Shown here: one piece after another, positions 34,641 to 45,531 of the stretch | Layout: every line of letters starts with the position of its first letter | Numbering within the stretch: the stretch's first letter is position 1 | Source: Ciona intestinalis | Lineage: Eukaryota > Chordata > Ascidiacea > Phlebobranchia > Cionidae | Direction of reading: 5' to 3' | Assembly (NCBI RefSeq): GCF_000224145.3 | Contig: NC_020177.2 | Location: 4,076,965-4,140,964, forward strand | Length of the DNA stretch: 64,000 nucleotides | Translations under genes and position numbers: made by a program | Notes under the pieces: model-generated | Databases searched by the model: none | What the model saw: only the letters and a program-made list of their open reading frames with translations | What the model was told of the DNA's origin: nothing

Positions 34641-35686
34641 ATGTTGCGATTACTGTCATCACGTTGCACCAGCAAGGTAGTGCCTGTGTGGGCTTCCCGA
34701 GGAAAACACACCTTACCAGATTTGCCATACGATTATAGTGCATTAGAGCCTCACATTTCCGCTGAAATCATGGAGACACACTATGCAAAACATCACGCTA
34801 CTTACGTAAACAACCTAAATATTGCAGAAGAAAAACTGCATGAAGCTGAGGCAAAAAGTGAGAGAAAATCACTCCCTAAATACAGAGCTTAAACCTGACT
34901 AATATTCTTGTATTTCCAGATGACATCTCTTCCATCATTTCTCTTGGACCTGCACTTAAGTTCAATGGTGGTGGACATATTAATCACTCAATATTCTGGG
35001 AAACTTTGTCCCCAAATGGTGGATCTGAGCCTTGTGGAGAACTGAAGACAGCTATTGATGTAATATACTCTAAAATGTGTTCTTAATTGTTGGCTATCTA
35101 CATTTTCACTATTTAGAACTCAATGTGTTTCTTAAGACCTCTTAATAATATCTTAACTTTACAGCGAGATTTTGGCTCATTTGAAAATTTAAAAGCCAAG
35201 CTCACAGCAGCATCTGTTGGAGTTCAAGGTTCTGGCTGGAGTTGGTTGGGACTTGACAAAGAAAAAGGTCAATTACAGGTCGTGGCTTGCCCAAACCAGG
35301 ACCCTTTGCATGCAACAACAGGTAAATATAGAACTTTAATGGAAATCTGTCACATGTACTAAGAATTTTCCAGAAAGCTAATAATAAGATATTAGGGCTT
35401 TATAGTAACCACCAGCACATGCATGTAGTGCCGTAGTGGTAAATGGAATTCTTAATGTGTCTGTCCACCATGCAACCCCAGGTTCGGTGCCTATTATCAT
35501 CTTTATATATCTAATATGAATTCAAACTGTATATTGTTATTTCCAGGTCTTGTCCCACTGTTTGGAATTGATGTATGGGAGCATGCATATTACCTTCAGT
35601 ATAAAAATGTGCGGCCAGATTACATTAAAGCAATATTTAATGTGGTGAACTGGGAAAATGTAGGAAAGCGTTTCACCGACGCATAA
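34641..35686 (+). CDS. SOD2: Manganese superoxide dismutase, mitochondrial
   Basis: Converts superoxide to hydrogen peroxide and oxygen in the mitochondrial matrix. Four exons: 34641-34857, 34920-35059, 35165-35321, 35547-35686; 217 residues. Presequence [20 protein letters not shown] is followed by [19 protein letters not shown]. Manganese ligands: H47 in [14 protein letters not shown], the second His of [11 protein letters not shown], and Asp and His of [19 protein letters not shown] and DPLHATT are also typical, and GGGHINHS marks the manganese form. Length is normal (human 222). An AATAAA at 35813-35818 is the likely polyadenylation signal. The start is the first ATG in frame and gives a good targeting peptide. 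Confidence 0.98.
35409..35500. repeat. SINE-head-like sequence in SOD2 intron 3 (weak)
   Basis: GTGCCGTAGTGGTAAATGG followed by CCAGGTTCGGTGCC resembles a tRNA-type A/B box pair. No 3' tail recognised. Confidence 0.4.
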
Positions 35687-35812
35687 TCTACATACTGCTT
35701 TACTTATATTTGATCATGTGTTATTCTATTGCATTCTGCTCTGTGTGGAAATTGTAAAGTATAATTGTTCATAAGTTCAAGAACACAGCAGTGGTTAGTT
35801 TGGTCTATTATC

Positions 35813-35818
35813 AATAAA
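35813..35818 (+). promoter_or_regulatory. Polyadenylation signal of SOD2
   Basis: AATAAA 127 bases after the stop codon. Inferred from motif and position. Confidence 0.6.
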
Positions 35819-36479
35819 TAATGTTTTAAAACGTGTGTTAATGTTTAAAACGTGTGTTAAAAAATCATGTACAACAGATAGAGCACATGTCCAGCCCAGA
35901 GTTTTAAATTTTCCAACGTTAAGTAGAGAGTAGGTGACCAACATTAGTCAAGCCGCATGCAACTTATAACGATATTATTAGCCGCCTGATTGCGCTAGAG
36001 ATCGAGTGTCCAAACATACATGATATTTAGGGTGACTGTTAATTTGAACAACTAGTCAACTTGAAACCTGAATTTTGTAACTTATGCCCACTGCAGTTTT
36101 TGTAAAACATCAATACTAATTTCTTAACTAAAGTAACATATAGTCCAGTCATCTCTGTCTGTCTATTACCAAAACTTCTTACTCTCGCTACTGTAATAGC
36201 ACTTGAACTCATACGACTTGCATTGTGATTAATCAATAACATGACCTGGCAAGTAAGTAGCTAATACACAACCGCACTGTAACAAGACAAAGAGAGAATT
36301 GCTATTCGTGCGAAAGGGTGCGCCGAGGCAGGAGCAAAGTTCCCAACAGCAGCCACACACGTGAAAAGAGTTACCGAAACTACGGCTTAATTAAATACCT
36401 GTATAGGGTTTGTCCATTAATTACTCAGATATGAACAAAACTAAAATATTTGAACCCCTAGAATGAATGGAACTAACGT

Positions 36480-36590
36480 TGTAAAACACCTAGAGTGAAT
36501 GGAACAAGAAACATGGATAAAACATGAACAAAACATGGGCAGAACACGGACAAAACATGTAAATAACATGAACGAAACATTGACATTGAG
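36480..36590. repeat. Short degenerate minisatellite
   Basis: Repeated AACATGGA/ACAAAACATG words of about 10-16 bases. No coding sense. Confidence 0.6.
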
Positions 36591-37329
36591 CTGCTACAAT
36601 TTCTGTATTTTATTTGTCACATTAACATCTTTTAAGTAGGGTCAGGCTCTATAACGCCAGAGTAATAACAGCAAGACAAAATAACCAATTAAACAAGTAC
36701 ATCAAAAACTTATCTAAAAACAGCTGCGACCATTACAGGCTTGGATAGATTAAAAGTGATAGTTATCTCATAATGGCTGCCATTCGGAAATAACTGTGAT
36801 GTAATCGCACTTCAAATTCTAATATTACAAATTATCCAGCGTGTAAACATATAGTTAATGTAAATTATTAGGCGTTACTCTATAATTGATAGGTAACAGC
36901 AAGAGTGCTGGTATGTTAAAGGCTTGTGCCATGACCATGTACAGTATTTTCCCAAGAACCTGAGACAAATGGTAACCAAGTGGGTGTAATAAACTGTAAG
37001 ATGTCACGGACGTGCTTGATTTCATGGTTCGATAAAGGAGTTTAAAATTGGAAGTAATGAATTCAGTATTTTGGTTTCCAATTACCCCCAAAAAAAGATA
37101 AAAATATCCGATACAAATGACTCAAGACAGCACGCGGGATTTTTGCGTTGGTGCACTTGTACCACTTGGTACAGCCTAATTTAATTATGAAATGTTTTGA
37201 CGACACAAAAGCCGAAAAAAACTAGAAAAGCTCTTTTATACGTCAATGGTAAACACTGAAACAGAAATGATTGACGAAGTATTTTCTATCTTGTTTACGG
37301 TAAAGTTACAGTTCTGGCATAGGATAAAT

Positions 37330-37362
37330 CCATGGCGCCCTCTATAATAGAGGGCGCCATGG
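37330..37362. repeat. 33 bp palindrome with one-base centre
   Basis: Arms CCATGGCGCCCTCTAT and its exact reverse complement flank a single A. GC-rich within an AT-rich interval. Confidence 0.95.
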
Positions 37363-38407
37363 ATAAATCCCAGGTCCCATGCGCTGTCGTGCCTCGCTGT
37401 CGAATCAACCATATTATGGCAAACAGTATACTGTGTGAGTTGTGCGAATCAAAATGTATTCTTGTACAATTATAGCAAAGATGCTTATTGGCAAAAGCAG
37501 GTAGAAAATAAAAGTAAGCATAAAGGAAATGTACAAACTAAAATTAAAAGGTCATGGCTGACTAAAAAAATAATCAGTTTTAATGATGTTTGCCTAAGTT
37601 TACGGCTTTAAAATTATATGACTTGTAGCCCTGACATATACCTCACGGTAAATAGCAGTGATTCATTGAAATTTCATTTAGTGCGACAGTGCTGCTGGCT
37701 GTTAATTTACAACAGTTTGGGGGAATTCTGTCCCAAATCCTATGTAGGCTGCAGTTCCCATGGTGTGCCTCGCTGTAGGATTTCACCCATATAAAATAAA
37801 TTACAATACCGAATGTCCGAACCAGTCAGGTTAATGAAATATGATTTTGATTGAAAAATAAAGAATGCATATATATATATGTACAAACTGACATATGACA
37901 CTTTTAATAGATCTTTACAAAGCCGATGCCCACGAGACCTGATTACTGCATTTCATTACAACTCGGCAGAAAAGGCAACCAACTGCAAGAAAAGATAGCG
38001 TTAAAGTTTCTCATTTTATGTTGCCTATTTATCCTCGTGTGAAGGGCAATGACAGTCGTTATAACATAGGTGTTTTGTTCCTCACTCCTTGTTCGCGCTT
38101 ACGAGTTACCCCGTATGTAAATTTATGTGTGGTCAAAATCCGTAACCTTTGAGCCATTTTGCTGAACAAAGTATGAAAAGGATACTATTAAGCTCGTATT
38201 CGTATTTATAGTATGATAAGTATTCTGGACAATTTTTTACACGAATGTGTAAACTATCAACCCCAATAAGTGATTCTAAAGAAGCTTTTTATTTTATTAC
38301 TTACATGGCCGAGTTTTCTTCCCGCAGCTTTTCATCCTTCTAGTATAGATGTCGTAGGCGCACTGCCCTGTACAATTTACCTAAATAACAAAAACATAAT
38401 TTTTATT

Positions 38408-38600
38408 TATAGTAGGGTGGGGGAGATGGAAGAGCTCTTTATTATAATTTCTCGTCCCATTTGGTATAGCAAACAAAGAACATTTAAAGAATTACTAAAC
38501 CCACAACTCCCATACACCGCGGTATATTGTTTAAAACACGGTCCGAATTTTTGAATAGTATGTGCTAAAGACGATGTCCCATCTTTTCCATCCTACTATA
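38408..38600. mobile_element. TATAGTAGGG MITE
   Basis: TATAGTAGGGTGGGGGAGAT to CATCTTTTCCATCCTACTAT. Well-kept inverted ends; interior includes ATAGCAAACAAAGAACATTT. Confidence 0.85.
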
Positions 38601-39207
38601 GCGAAGACCATGTTATTAAATCAACAATGAGAAAAGAATCAGCAGCAAAACGACAGACGTAAACACACTATGGATAAAAAGTGTGACAAAGAACGCCAGT
38701 TAAAAAGCGTGGATGTTGCCAAGAAAGTAAACAGACTGCAGAAGTGCATATGCCTCGGGCTAGTGTCCAGCATGCGTGCTGGAATTCGTTAAAAACCGAG
38801 AAATAAACAGAATAATGTCATATTTTTAAAACTGACCTAACCGGACTTTTCGTAGTATCGCTCAAAAACACAAAATAACCCAGACGTAAAAAACATATAA
38901 TTCTTTCATATCCGAATGGTTTCTAAACCTTAATTTAATCCGAAAATGAATCAATTGACTTAAAGTTAATTGCAGTAATCCAGGATAAGAAGAAATATAA
39001 AACACAACGAAAAAAGGATTCAAACTATTTTTATGTCACATATACACCTGCGCGTCATGTTCATATAGTTGAAATTTCCAATGATATACTTTGACAAACT
39101 GGACCAAAGCGAACTAAAAATTATTTGCGCAATAAAATTATAAGAAAATATTACGTGTTCTATCGTTTTTTTTTTTTATTTTAATGTTCATACTATACAG
39201 CAACTAT

Positions 39208-39387
39208 TATAGTAGATTTGGGTAGTATGATTCAAGTTTTATTCTTTTTTTCCCGTTTAGAAGTAAACAAGACATATTTAATTACAGAAATATACGACCG
39301 TATCCTCGCGAGTTTAATATACAGCGGCACAATTTACAAATATCACTATTGTGTGCCAACGGTATCCAATTTACCACACAATACTAT
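39208..39387. mobile_element. TATAGTAGGG MITE, diverged
   Basis: TATAGTAGATTTGGGTAGTA to ATTTACCACACAATACTATT; interior AGAAGTAAACAAGACATAT matches the family. Confidence 0.7.
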
Positions 39388-39861
39388 TTAACTACGTTTT
39401 ACAAAATACGAGCGGCCGTGTCCTTTAGGCCTTGTGGCCCACGCACTTTTAAGTTACTCAAAAGGAAACCCATGTTAAAAATAGGTATATATGCTAACAA
39501 CATATTGCGAGGAAATACGCCTTTTTACACTTCTAGGTCAAACTTAAAAGTAAGCCAACCGGTATGCGTCATTGGGGTATTTTAGTCTCCTACGTAAGAA
39601 GTAAATCGTTTTGCCAAAGCAGGAGGATAAACATGGAATGCAAATGACGTATTATTACAGTCGCATTTTCATTGAAATTGATGGCCTGTCGTGCGGTTTT
39701 TTTTATTAGACTTGTGTTTCTTCATTGATATTTTGTTATCAGGCTTTCTTGATCTAATTACAGTTATAATATGTGGTCTCATAATCGTATAAGCGTGCAT
39801 AAAGTCTGTGAAACAAAACAGTCGTTTTATAAAGATGTGGCTGACCCGCCCAGCAAGGATA

Positions 39862-40059
39862 TATAAGTAGGATGGGGGAAGATGGGACACCTTTTCATTC
39901 TATTTTCTCGTCTCGCATGGTAGTAAACAAAGAACATTTGAAGAAATATAAAACCGTATCCTCACGACTCTAATAGTCCGTTATTACTTGTTTAAAACAT
40001 GGTCAGAATATTTGGATATTATGTGCTAAAGGTGTCCCATCTTTCCCCACACCACTATA
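39862..40059. mobile_element. TATAGTAGGG MITE
   Basis: TATAAGTAGGATGGGGGAAG to CATCTTTCCCCACACCACTA. Interior has GGTAGTAAACAAAGAACATT and ATTATGTGCTAAAGGTGTC; one of the best-kept copies. Confidence 0.85.
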
Positions 40060-41012
40060 GTTATTGTTGTTATCTCATATGCATATTGTATTTTTCAATC
40101 GTTGTTTAACACTATACGCCAACAAGTTTTAGTACTTAATTAGTTTTATGTAGAGCTCATTTACTGCGAAGTGTTTGCCTTTGGTTTACTAATATACCGC
40201 CTGTTAATAAATGCACAAAGGGTAAGGATATAAAATGTTCCTCCTTTATCGCATTCATCGTATACCACAACATCCCGTGCCTGGTAAACATAGAGATCAC
40301 CTAAAGGCATTGAATACATATACTTCTAAAACGTTCATGTACAACCTAACATACCATAAGTATATCACCCTATAATTACCAAGATCAAATTATCAAAACA
40401 ACGGAAATTAGTAACAATACGATAGCTGTACTAACACAAGACAAAAAAAGTTTTTTTAAAACATTGTTTCAAAAGCATGGATGGAACCCATCAGAAAGTA
40501 ACTAAGTGGGGTATTAATTCTATCATTATATAAAAACGCAGGTACTTTCTCCTATAACTCTATATTCACAGCCCACCGGTCATTAGTAACAACATATCTA
40601 AATGTACTTTAAAACGTTGTAAGTTTACACATAGGTGACGTACTGTTTACACCACAAAGCGAAATGACCCGTAAGAGCGACAGCGCTATAGTTTTAGATT
40701 TGCCGTTAGAAATTCTGCGACAATTTTTAGACAACTAGTAATTTTTTGGAACTTTTTTGGTAAAGCTTTTTAATCGAAGAGTTGAATGAAACGTAACAGG
40801 CTTTTGGGAATAAATAGTTTGTATGCTTATTCCAAACGAAGCTAAAAATAACCATGGCGAAGTCCCACAGCACGCCGCAGACGAAACGTTAGTTTGATTT
40901 ATGCCAGAACATTATTTCTTGGACAATCTATAAATAATTTACCGTTAACTCGTCGCGCGGGTAAATACAGCGTTAGAATTGGACGAAATATTTAGAAAAC
41001 AAAAAAAAATTA

Positions 41013-41195
41013 TATAGTCGGATGGGAAAGATGGGACACCTTTTTATTCTTTTTTTCTCGTCCCTCTTGGTAGCAAACTAAAATCATTAAAAGAATTATA
41101 AAACCGTATCCTTACAACTCCCATAGATGTTAAAACACGATCAGGTTATTTTGTTATTATGTGCCAAAGTGTCCCAACTCCCCCACCCTACCATA
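41013..41195. mobile_element. TATAGTAGGG MITE
   Basis: TATAGTCGGATGGGAAAGAT to CCCAACTCCCCCACCCTACC. It ends about 40 bp past the stop of the candidate peptide gene on the minus strand. Confidence 0.8.
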
Positions 41196-41234
41196 TGTCA
41201 TATAAATAGGCCGCAATTTTTGCTTTAAAACTTA

Positions 41235-41890
41235 TTATAAAATGCGTGTCTTATTTAACTCCGCGAAATACTGTTTTAGTATATATAGTAATTAAAATCC
41301 GTATATAAACAATGATATAAACAACCTAATTCATTCAAAATATTTACCGGGAATCTGATGCGAAAGTAACGCACCGCATCGCGGTGGTGTAGTATAACGT
41401 GTATACTGGTGGTCGACTGGATAATATTTGATGTCAACAGTCTTCTACGCAAACCGGAAAGGAAACGAATATCTCTTCTGTGTGCCGGTGATGCTACAAT
41501 TGTAAAGATGATAAGTTTATTTATTGACAGGTTTAAAAACGATATTATATAAGAAGTTTCTTTTTTCTGTTTTGTAAAGGAGGTTTTATAAGGGGTAAGA
41601 AGATACATAGTTTTTTTGAGATTTTCTTTAAAAGGAACCGATTAACACGTGTAACTAAAAACGTATGACAAGAAATCAAACTAAACCAGCGAACAAAAGG
41701 GTAATTAAAAATAACGACAGTCGGTAAAACACGCTATAAAAAATACTACTGAAGCAAAAATATCAATTGTGTCTGATAAACCTCTATCTTTTGATGCATA
41801 AACGTGTAATAATTCAAGAATATTACCTCCTTCAGAAAGGCGCATCTCGGTGAGCAGAAGTATTCCAAGTAAGCAAACAAACTTAAACAT
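41235..41890 (-). CDS. Candidate secreted peptide precursor, 81 residues (copy 1)
   Basis: Three exons in phase: 41827-41890, 41348-41493, 41235-41270. The first encodes a clean signal peptide (MFKFVCLLGILLLTEMRLSEG). The second is rich in Arg and His, starts ASPAHRRDIRFLSGLRRRLL and ends AVRYFRIRFP. The last adds YFAELNKTRIL and a stop. HRR and RRR would serve as prohormone-convertase sites and would release DIRFLSGL; this is inference. No cysteine lies outside the leader, and no known family was recognised. A TATA-like TTTATAAAT lies some 75 nt before the ATG on the minus strand. The last exon is short (12 codons with stop), so the C-terminus is the least certain part. Either an antimicrobial or a signalling peptide would fit. 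Confidence 0.45.
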
Positions 41891-41895
41891 GTTTC

Positions 41896-42130
41896 CTATA
41901 AAATTGGACGTCGAACCTCTGCTGTTCTGTAATAAGTAAATTTTAGAAACTTTCACTCAGATTTATAAAATGCAGAAAGTGAGCAACTTAATATATTCAA
42001 ATATTTTACAACAACAGAATAAACTAAACTTCAAACTTATACTTTCTTAAAAATTGAACGTCAAACGTCTTCCTTCCAAGAACTAAACTTTCAGAAATTT
42101 CCGCAAAGATTTATAATACGCAGCAACAGT
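41896..42130. repeat. Degenerate direct repeat upstream of the peptide gene
   Basis: Two blocks (about 41899-41985 and 42052-42130) share AAAATTG-ACGTC, then AACTTTCA/AAACTTTC, then AGATTTATAA. The start-proximal region, including a TATA-like box, thus seems duplicated. Confidence 0.5.
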
Positions 42131-42475
42131 CCATATACAAATATATGAAAACAACAGCATATATTGAACTATCACGTCAACCTCAAACGACAGTATCTCA
42201 GGTCACTTTTACCATAACCGCCAACGACGATGCACACAACCGAACTGAAGCGTTCACACGAACCACTGCTCTTATGTCAATGTTATAAATTGCAGGGGAA
42301 ATCCCGTAAACTCAACCGTGACCTGACGGGCAGTGGTTACAAAACGGAAACGACAAGTTTACTCAGATATTGTAACTTTTGTAACAGAACCTCCATTTTT
42401 CTATGTTTAGGCTGATCTATATATATATATTACTGTGGGGTAGATAAATAATGTTAGACAATATTGCTCATTTCC

Positions 42476-42600
42476 NNNNNNNNNNNNNNNNNNNNNNNNN
42501 NNNNNNNNNNNNNNNNNNNNNNNNNNNNNNNNNNNNNNNNNNNNNNNNNNNNNNNNNNNNNNNNNNNNNNNNNNNNNNNNNNNNNNNNNNNNNNNNNNNN
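42476..42600. other. Assembly gap (125 N)
   Basis: Separates two near-identical blocks. Same N length as the gap at 56492-56616. Confidence 0.98.
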
Positions 42601-43858
42601 TTTAAACTTATTATAAAATGCGTGTCTTATTTAACTCCGCGAAATACTGTTTTAGTATATATAGTAATTAAAATCCGTATATAAACAATGATATAAACAA
42701 CCTAATTCATTCAAAATATTTACCGGGAATCTGATGCGAAAGTAACGCACCGCATCGCGGTGGTGTAGTATAACGTGTATACTGGTGGTCGACTGGATAA
42801 TATTTGATGTCAACAGTCTTCTACGCAAACCGGAAAGGAAACGAATATCTCTTCTGTGTGCCGGTGATGCTACAATTGTAAAGATGATAAGTTTATTTAT
42901 TGACAGGTTTAAAAACGATATTATATAAGAAGTTTCTTTTTTCTGTTTTGTAAAGGAGGTTTTATAAGGGGTAAGAAGATACATAGTTTTTTGAGATTTT
43001 CTTTAAAAGGAACCGATTAACACGTGTAACTAAAAACGTATGACAAGAAATCAAACTAAACCAGCGAACAAAAGGGTAATAAAAAATAACGACAGTCGGT
43101 AAAACACGCTAAAAATACTACTGAAGCAAAAATATCAATTGCTTTTGTGTCTGATAAACCTCTATCTTTTGATGCATAAACGTGTAAGAAATCAAGAATA
43201 TTACCTCCTTCAGAAAGGCGCATCTCGGCGAGCAGAATTATTCCAAGTAAACAAACAAACTTAAACATGTTTCCTATAAAATCGGACGTCGAACCTCTGC
43301 TGTTCTGTAATAAGTAAATTTTAGAAACTTTCACTCAGATTTATAAAATGCAGAAAGTGAGCAACCTTAAAAAATTAAATAAAATTTTACCCCCCAATTT
43401 TTTTTTTTTTAAACCCAAACTTTCTTAAAAATTGAACGTCAAACGTCTTCCTTCCAAGAACTAAACTTTCAGAAATTTCCGCAAAGATTTATAATACGCA
43501 TACAGCAACAGTCCATATACAAATATATGAAAACAACAGCATATATTGAACTATCACGTCAACCTCAAACGACAGTATCTCAGGTCACTTTTACCATAAC
43601 CGCCAACGACGATGCACACAACCGAACTGAAGCGTTCACACGAACCACTGCTCTTAAATTTATGTTATAAATTGCAGGGGAAATCCCGTAAACTCAACCG
43701 TGACCTGACGGGCAGTGGTTACAAAACGGAAACGACAAGTTTACTCAGATATTGTAACTTTTGTAACAGAACCTCCATTTTTCTATGTTTAGGCTGATCT
43801 AAATTTATATATTACTGTGGGGTAGATAAATAATGTTTTTTAATATTGCTCATTTCCA
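42601..43858. repeat. Right copy of the 1.25 kb duplicated block
   Basis: Matches 41217-42475 with scattered substitutions and small indels. At 43370-43425 a run of C and T homopolymers replaces ordinary sequence of the left copy, which looks like poor base calling at a contig end. Sequence resumes past the point where the left copy stops at the N gap. Confidence 0.85.
42611..43268 (-). CDS. Candidate secreted peptide precursor (copy 2, likely the other allele)
   Basis: Exons 43205-43268, 42724-42869, 42611-42646 have the same lengths and phases as copy 1. Exons 2 and 3 encode identical residues; the leader differs at two places (LGIILLAEM against LGILLLTEM). With the gap placed between them, the two are more likely haplotypes than two genes. 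All remarks on function for copy 1 apply. Confidence 0.4.
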
Positions 43859-43995
43859 AATCGCGTACATTTAACAAATAGGCCTACTAATGTTATTTTA
43901 GAGTCGTATAGATACGGTTAAATACGTTTGTAAATATTCTATGTTTGTTGCCAAATGGGGCGATAAAAGAAAATAAAAACACGCGCTGTATTACG
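43808..43995. mobile_element. Diverged MITE-like copy
   Basis: Begins ATATTACTGTGGGGTAGATA, with interior TTAGAGTCGTATAGATACGG and GTTTGTTGCCAAATGGGGCG matching the TATAGTAGGG family in reverse. Its left end is also present before the N gap at about 42427. Confidence 0.5.
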
Positions 43996-45531
43996 TACCC
44001 GAAAAGCCTATTATTACCCTTAATTAACACTGCCACGTAATTTTGACCCTGGTATGATACATCAACGTTCTCTGGTTTGGTATTTATGTATCGTCCAATC
44101 AGAAAATATAACCAATGTAATGTTTTTACACTTTTTGATTACATCTGCACGAACTTATCATTTCATTTCATCATTATGCATCACGTGACCCTAAACGACG
44201 TCACGACCCAGTGGAACGATCCGTCACCCTAATTGCTGCATAGCAAACGAAACCAATGAAATATGTCCACAAAACTGACAAGGTGCTGAAGTTTATACAG
44301 ACACGACTTCTAACTTACGTGTTGCCAACATTACACGTATCAGGGTGCGTGCGTTATAGGTATCAGGATCGTGCAACAAGAAATCGGATTATAAAAGATT
44401 ACCTGCTAAGCGCATGAGGTATTTCCAACCTTGTTTTAACGGGAATCGTATGGTTAACCATGGGATCATAAACCACCGATATTGGATACTTATAGGCAAC
44501 TGTAAACTTGAAGTGCGAGATACTTGGTGCCAGTGGTTAAATCGAAGGAGATACAATCCAACTCAATAACGTCCCGTCGTTTCAAAATTTAATATCTAAC
44601 TTCTGAACTTCCTGGTTTAGAAGTCAATACTGTGGTTTTAGCACAAAGTTGTGACAACAGACTTGGACACAAGCACGTATTGGAATTGTGTATTTTCGCT
44701 ATCCGGGTTCGTTTAGGGTTAATATTTGCACGGATTCTGATAAACAGAAATCCTGAAAACAGCAGTCAAGTCTATGAAGCCTGCGGTTATTTATTGCATT
44801 TTTGAGACAGACATCTGGGCGTGATATGCAGTGATAATCCTTCAGATTCTTGGCCATTTTCCATGGATAGTTAAGCTGTTTGCTGGCACGGGTGTTTAAA
44901 TATCTGTATCCGGCACTAATCACGACGCAGACAAACGGGTTGAATGAATGATAGTTTTTTCTCGCATGACGGGCAATACTTAGGGCGGAAAAGACTTATT
45001 GTCACTTTATAGAAGATTTTCGAAAGTGCTGACATTTTCACAAATCAGTAGTGGCGACTGGGTTGTACCAATTCGGGCTATCTGTCTTGCCCAAGGATAC
45101 ATATACCCATAATGAAAGCAGTTTCGATGCAATCCGGTTTCGGATCAGTTTTGGTACGGATTTTATAACGCCGGCGCCGCAACGCCACTGCGCGTGTACA
45201 AAATATTGGATCAAGTATTATGCGAACTCTCTAACCGCTACAGCGATGGTCCAAGTTTTTCTTCACGCAACAACCGAGGTATAGGGTATTTATTTTAAAC
45301 TAAAATATATTTTCTTGCAGAAAAATACTGAAACTGGCGGCGTGTGCAAAACCAAGATAAAATCTCACAAAAAAAAACTCACCATGAAAACAGAAAGACA
45401 ACAAACACCGACAACAAGTTGTCTTTACAAACACAAATAAGGCAGAAGTTAAACGCAACACGGCCGTATCTTTTCCTACATTTCACTAGTTTGTCTAAAA
45501 AAAGGTAAAAATAATATAGGGGTGTAAAATA
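43996..45531. other. Intergenic, no supported gene
   Basis: Right flank of the duplicated block and 3' flank of FBXL4. Short open frames on both strands lack support. A stretch around 45050-45130 faintly resembles the tail of the SINE seen at 53841 and 57795. Confidence 0.45.

Larger units (their letters stand above)
35687..41234. other. Repeat-bearing interval without a supported gene, 5.5 kb
   Basis: Contains the SOD2 3' end, a short minisatellite (about 36480-36590), a 33 bp palindrome and four MITE copies, listed separately. Short reading frames exist on both strands but none has splice, codon or homology support. Confidence 0.5.
41217..42475. repeat. Left copy of a 1.25 kb duplicated block
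   Basis: Nearly identical to 42601-43858, in the same order and orientation, with the 125-N gap between them. Probably two alleles of one locus that the assembler left side by side. It carries the candidate peptide gene and its upstream region. Confidence 0.85.

Noticed and set aside
44699-44923. Open frame of 74 codons on the minus strand in the interval before FBXL4
   Set aside because: No family likeness, no splice partners and no supporting context; ordinary for a random frame of this length.
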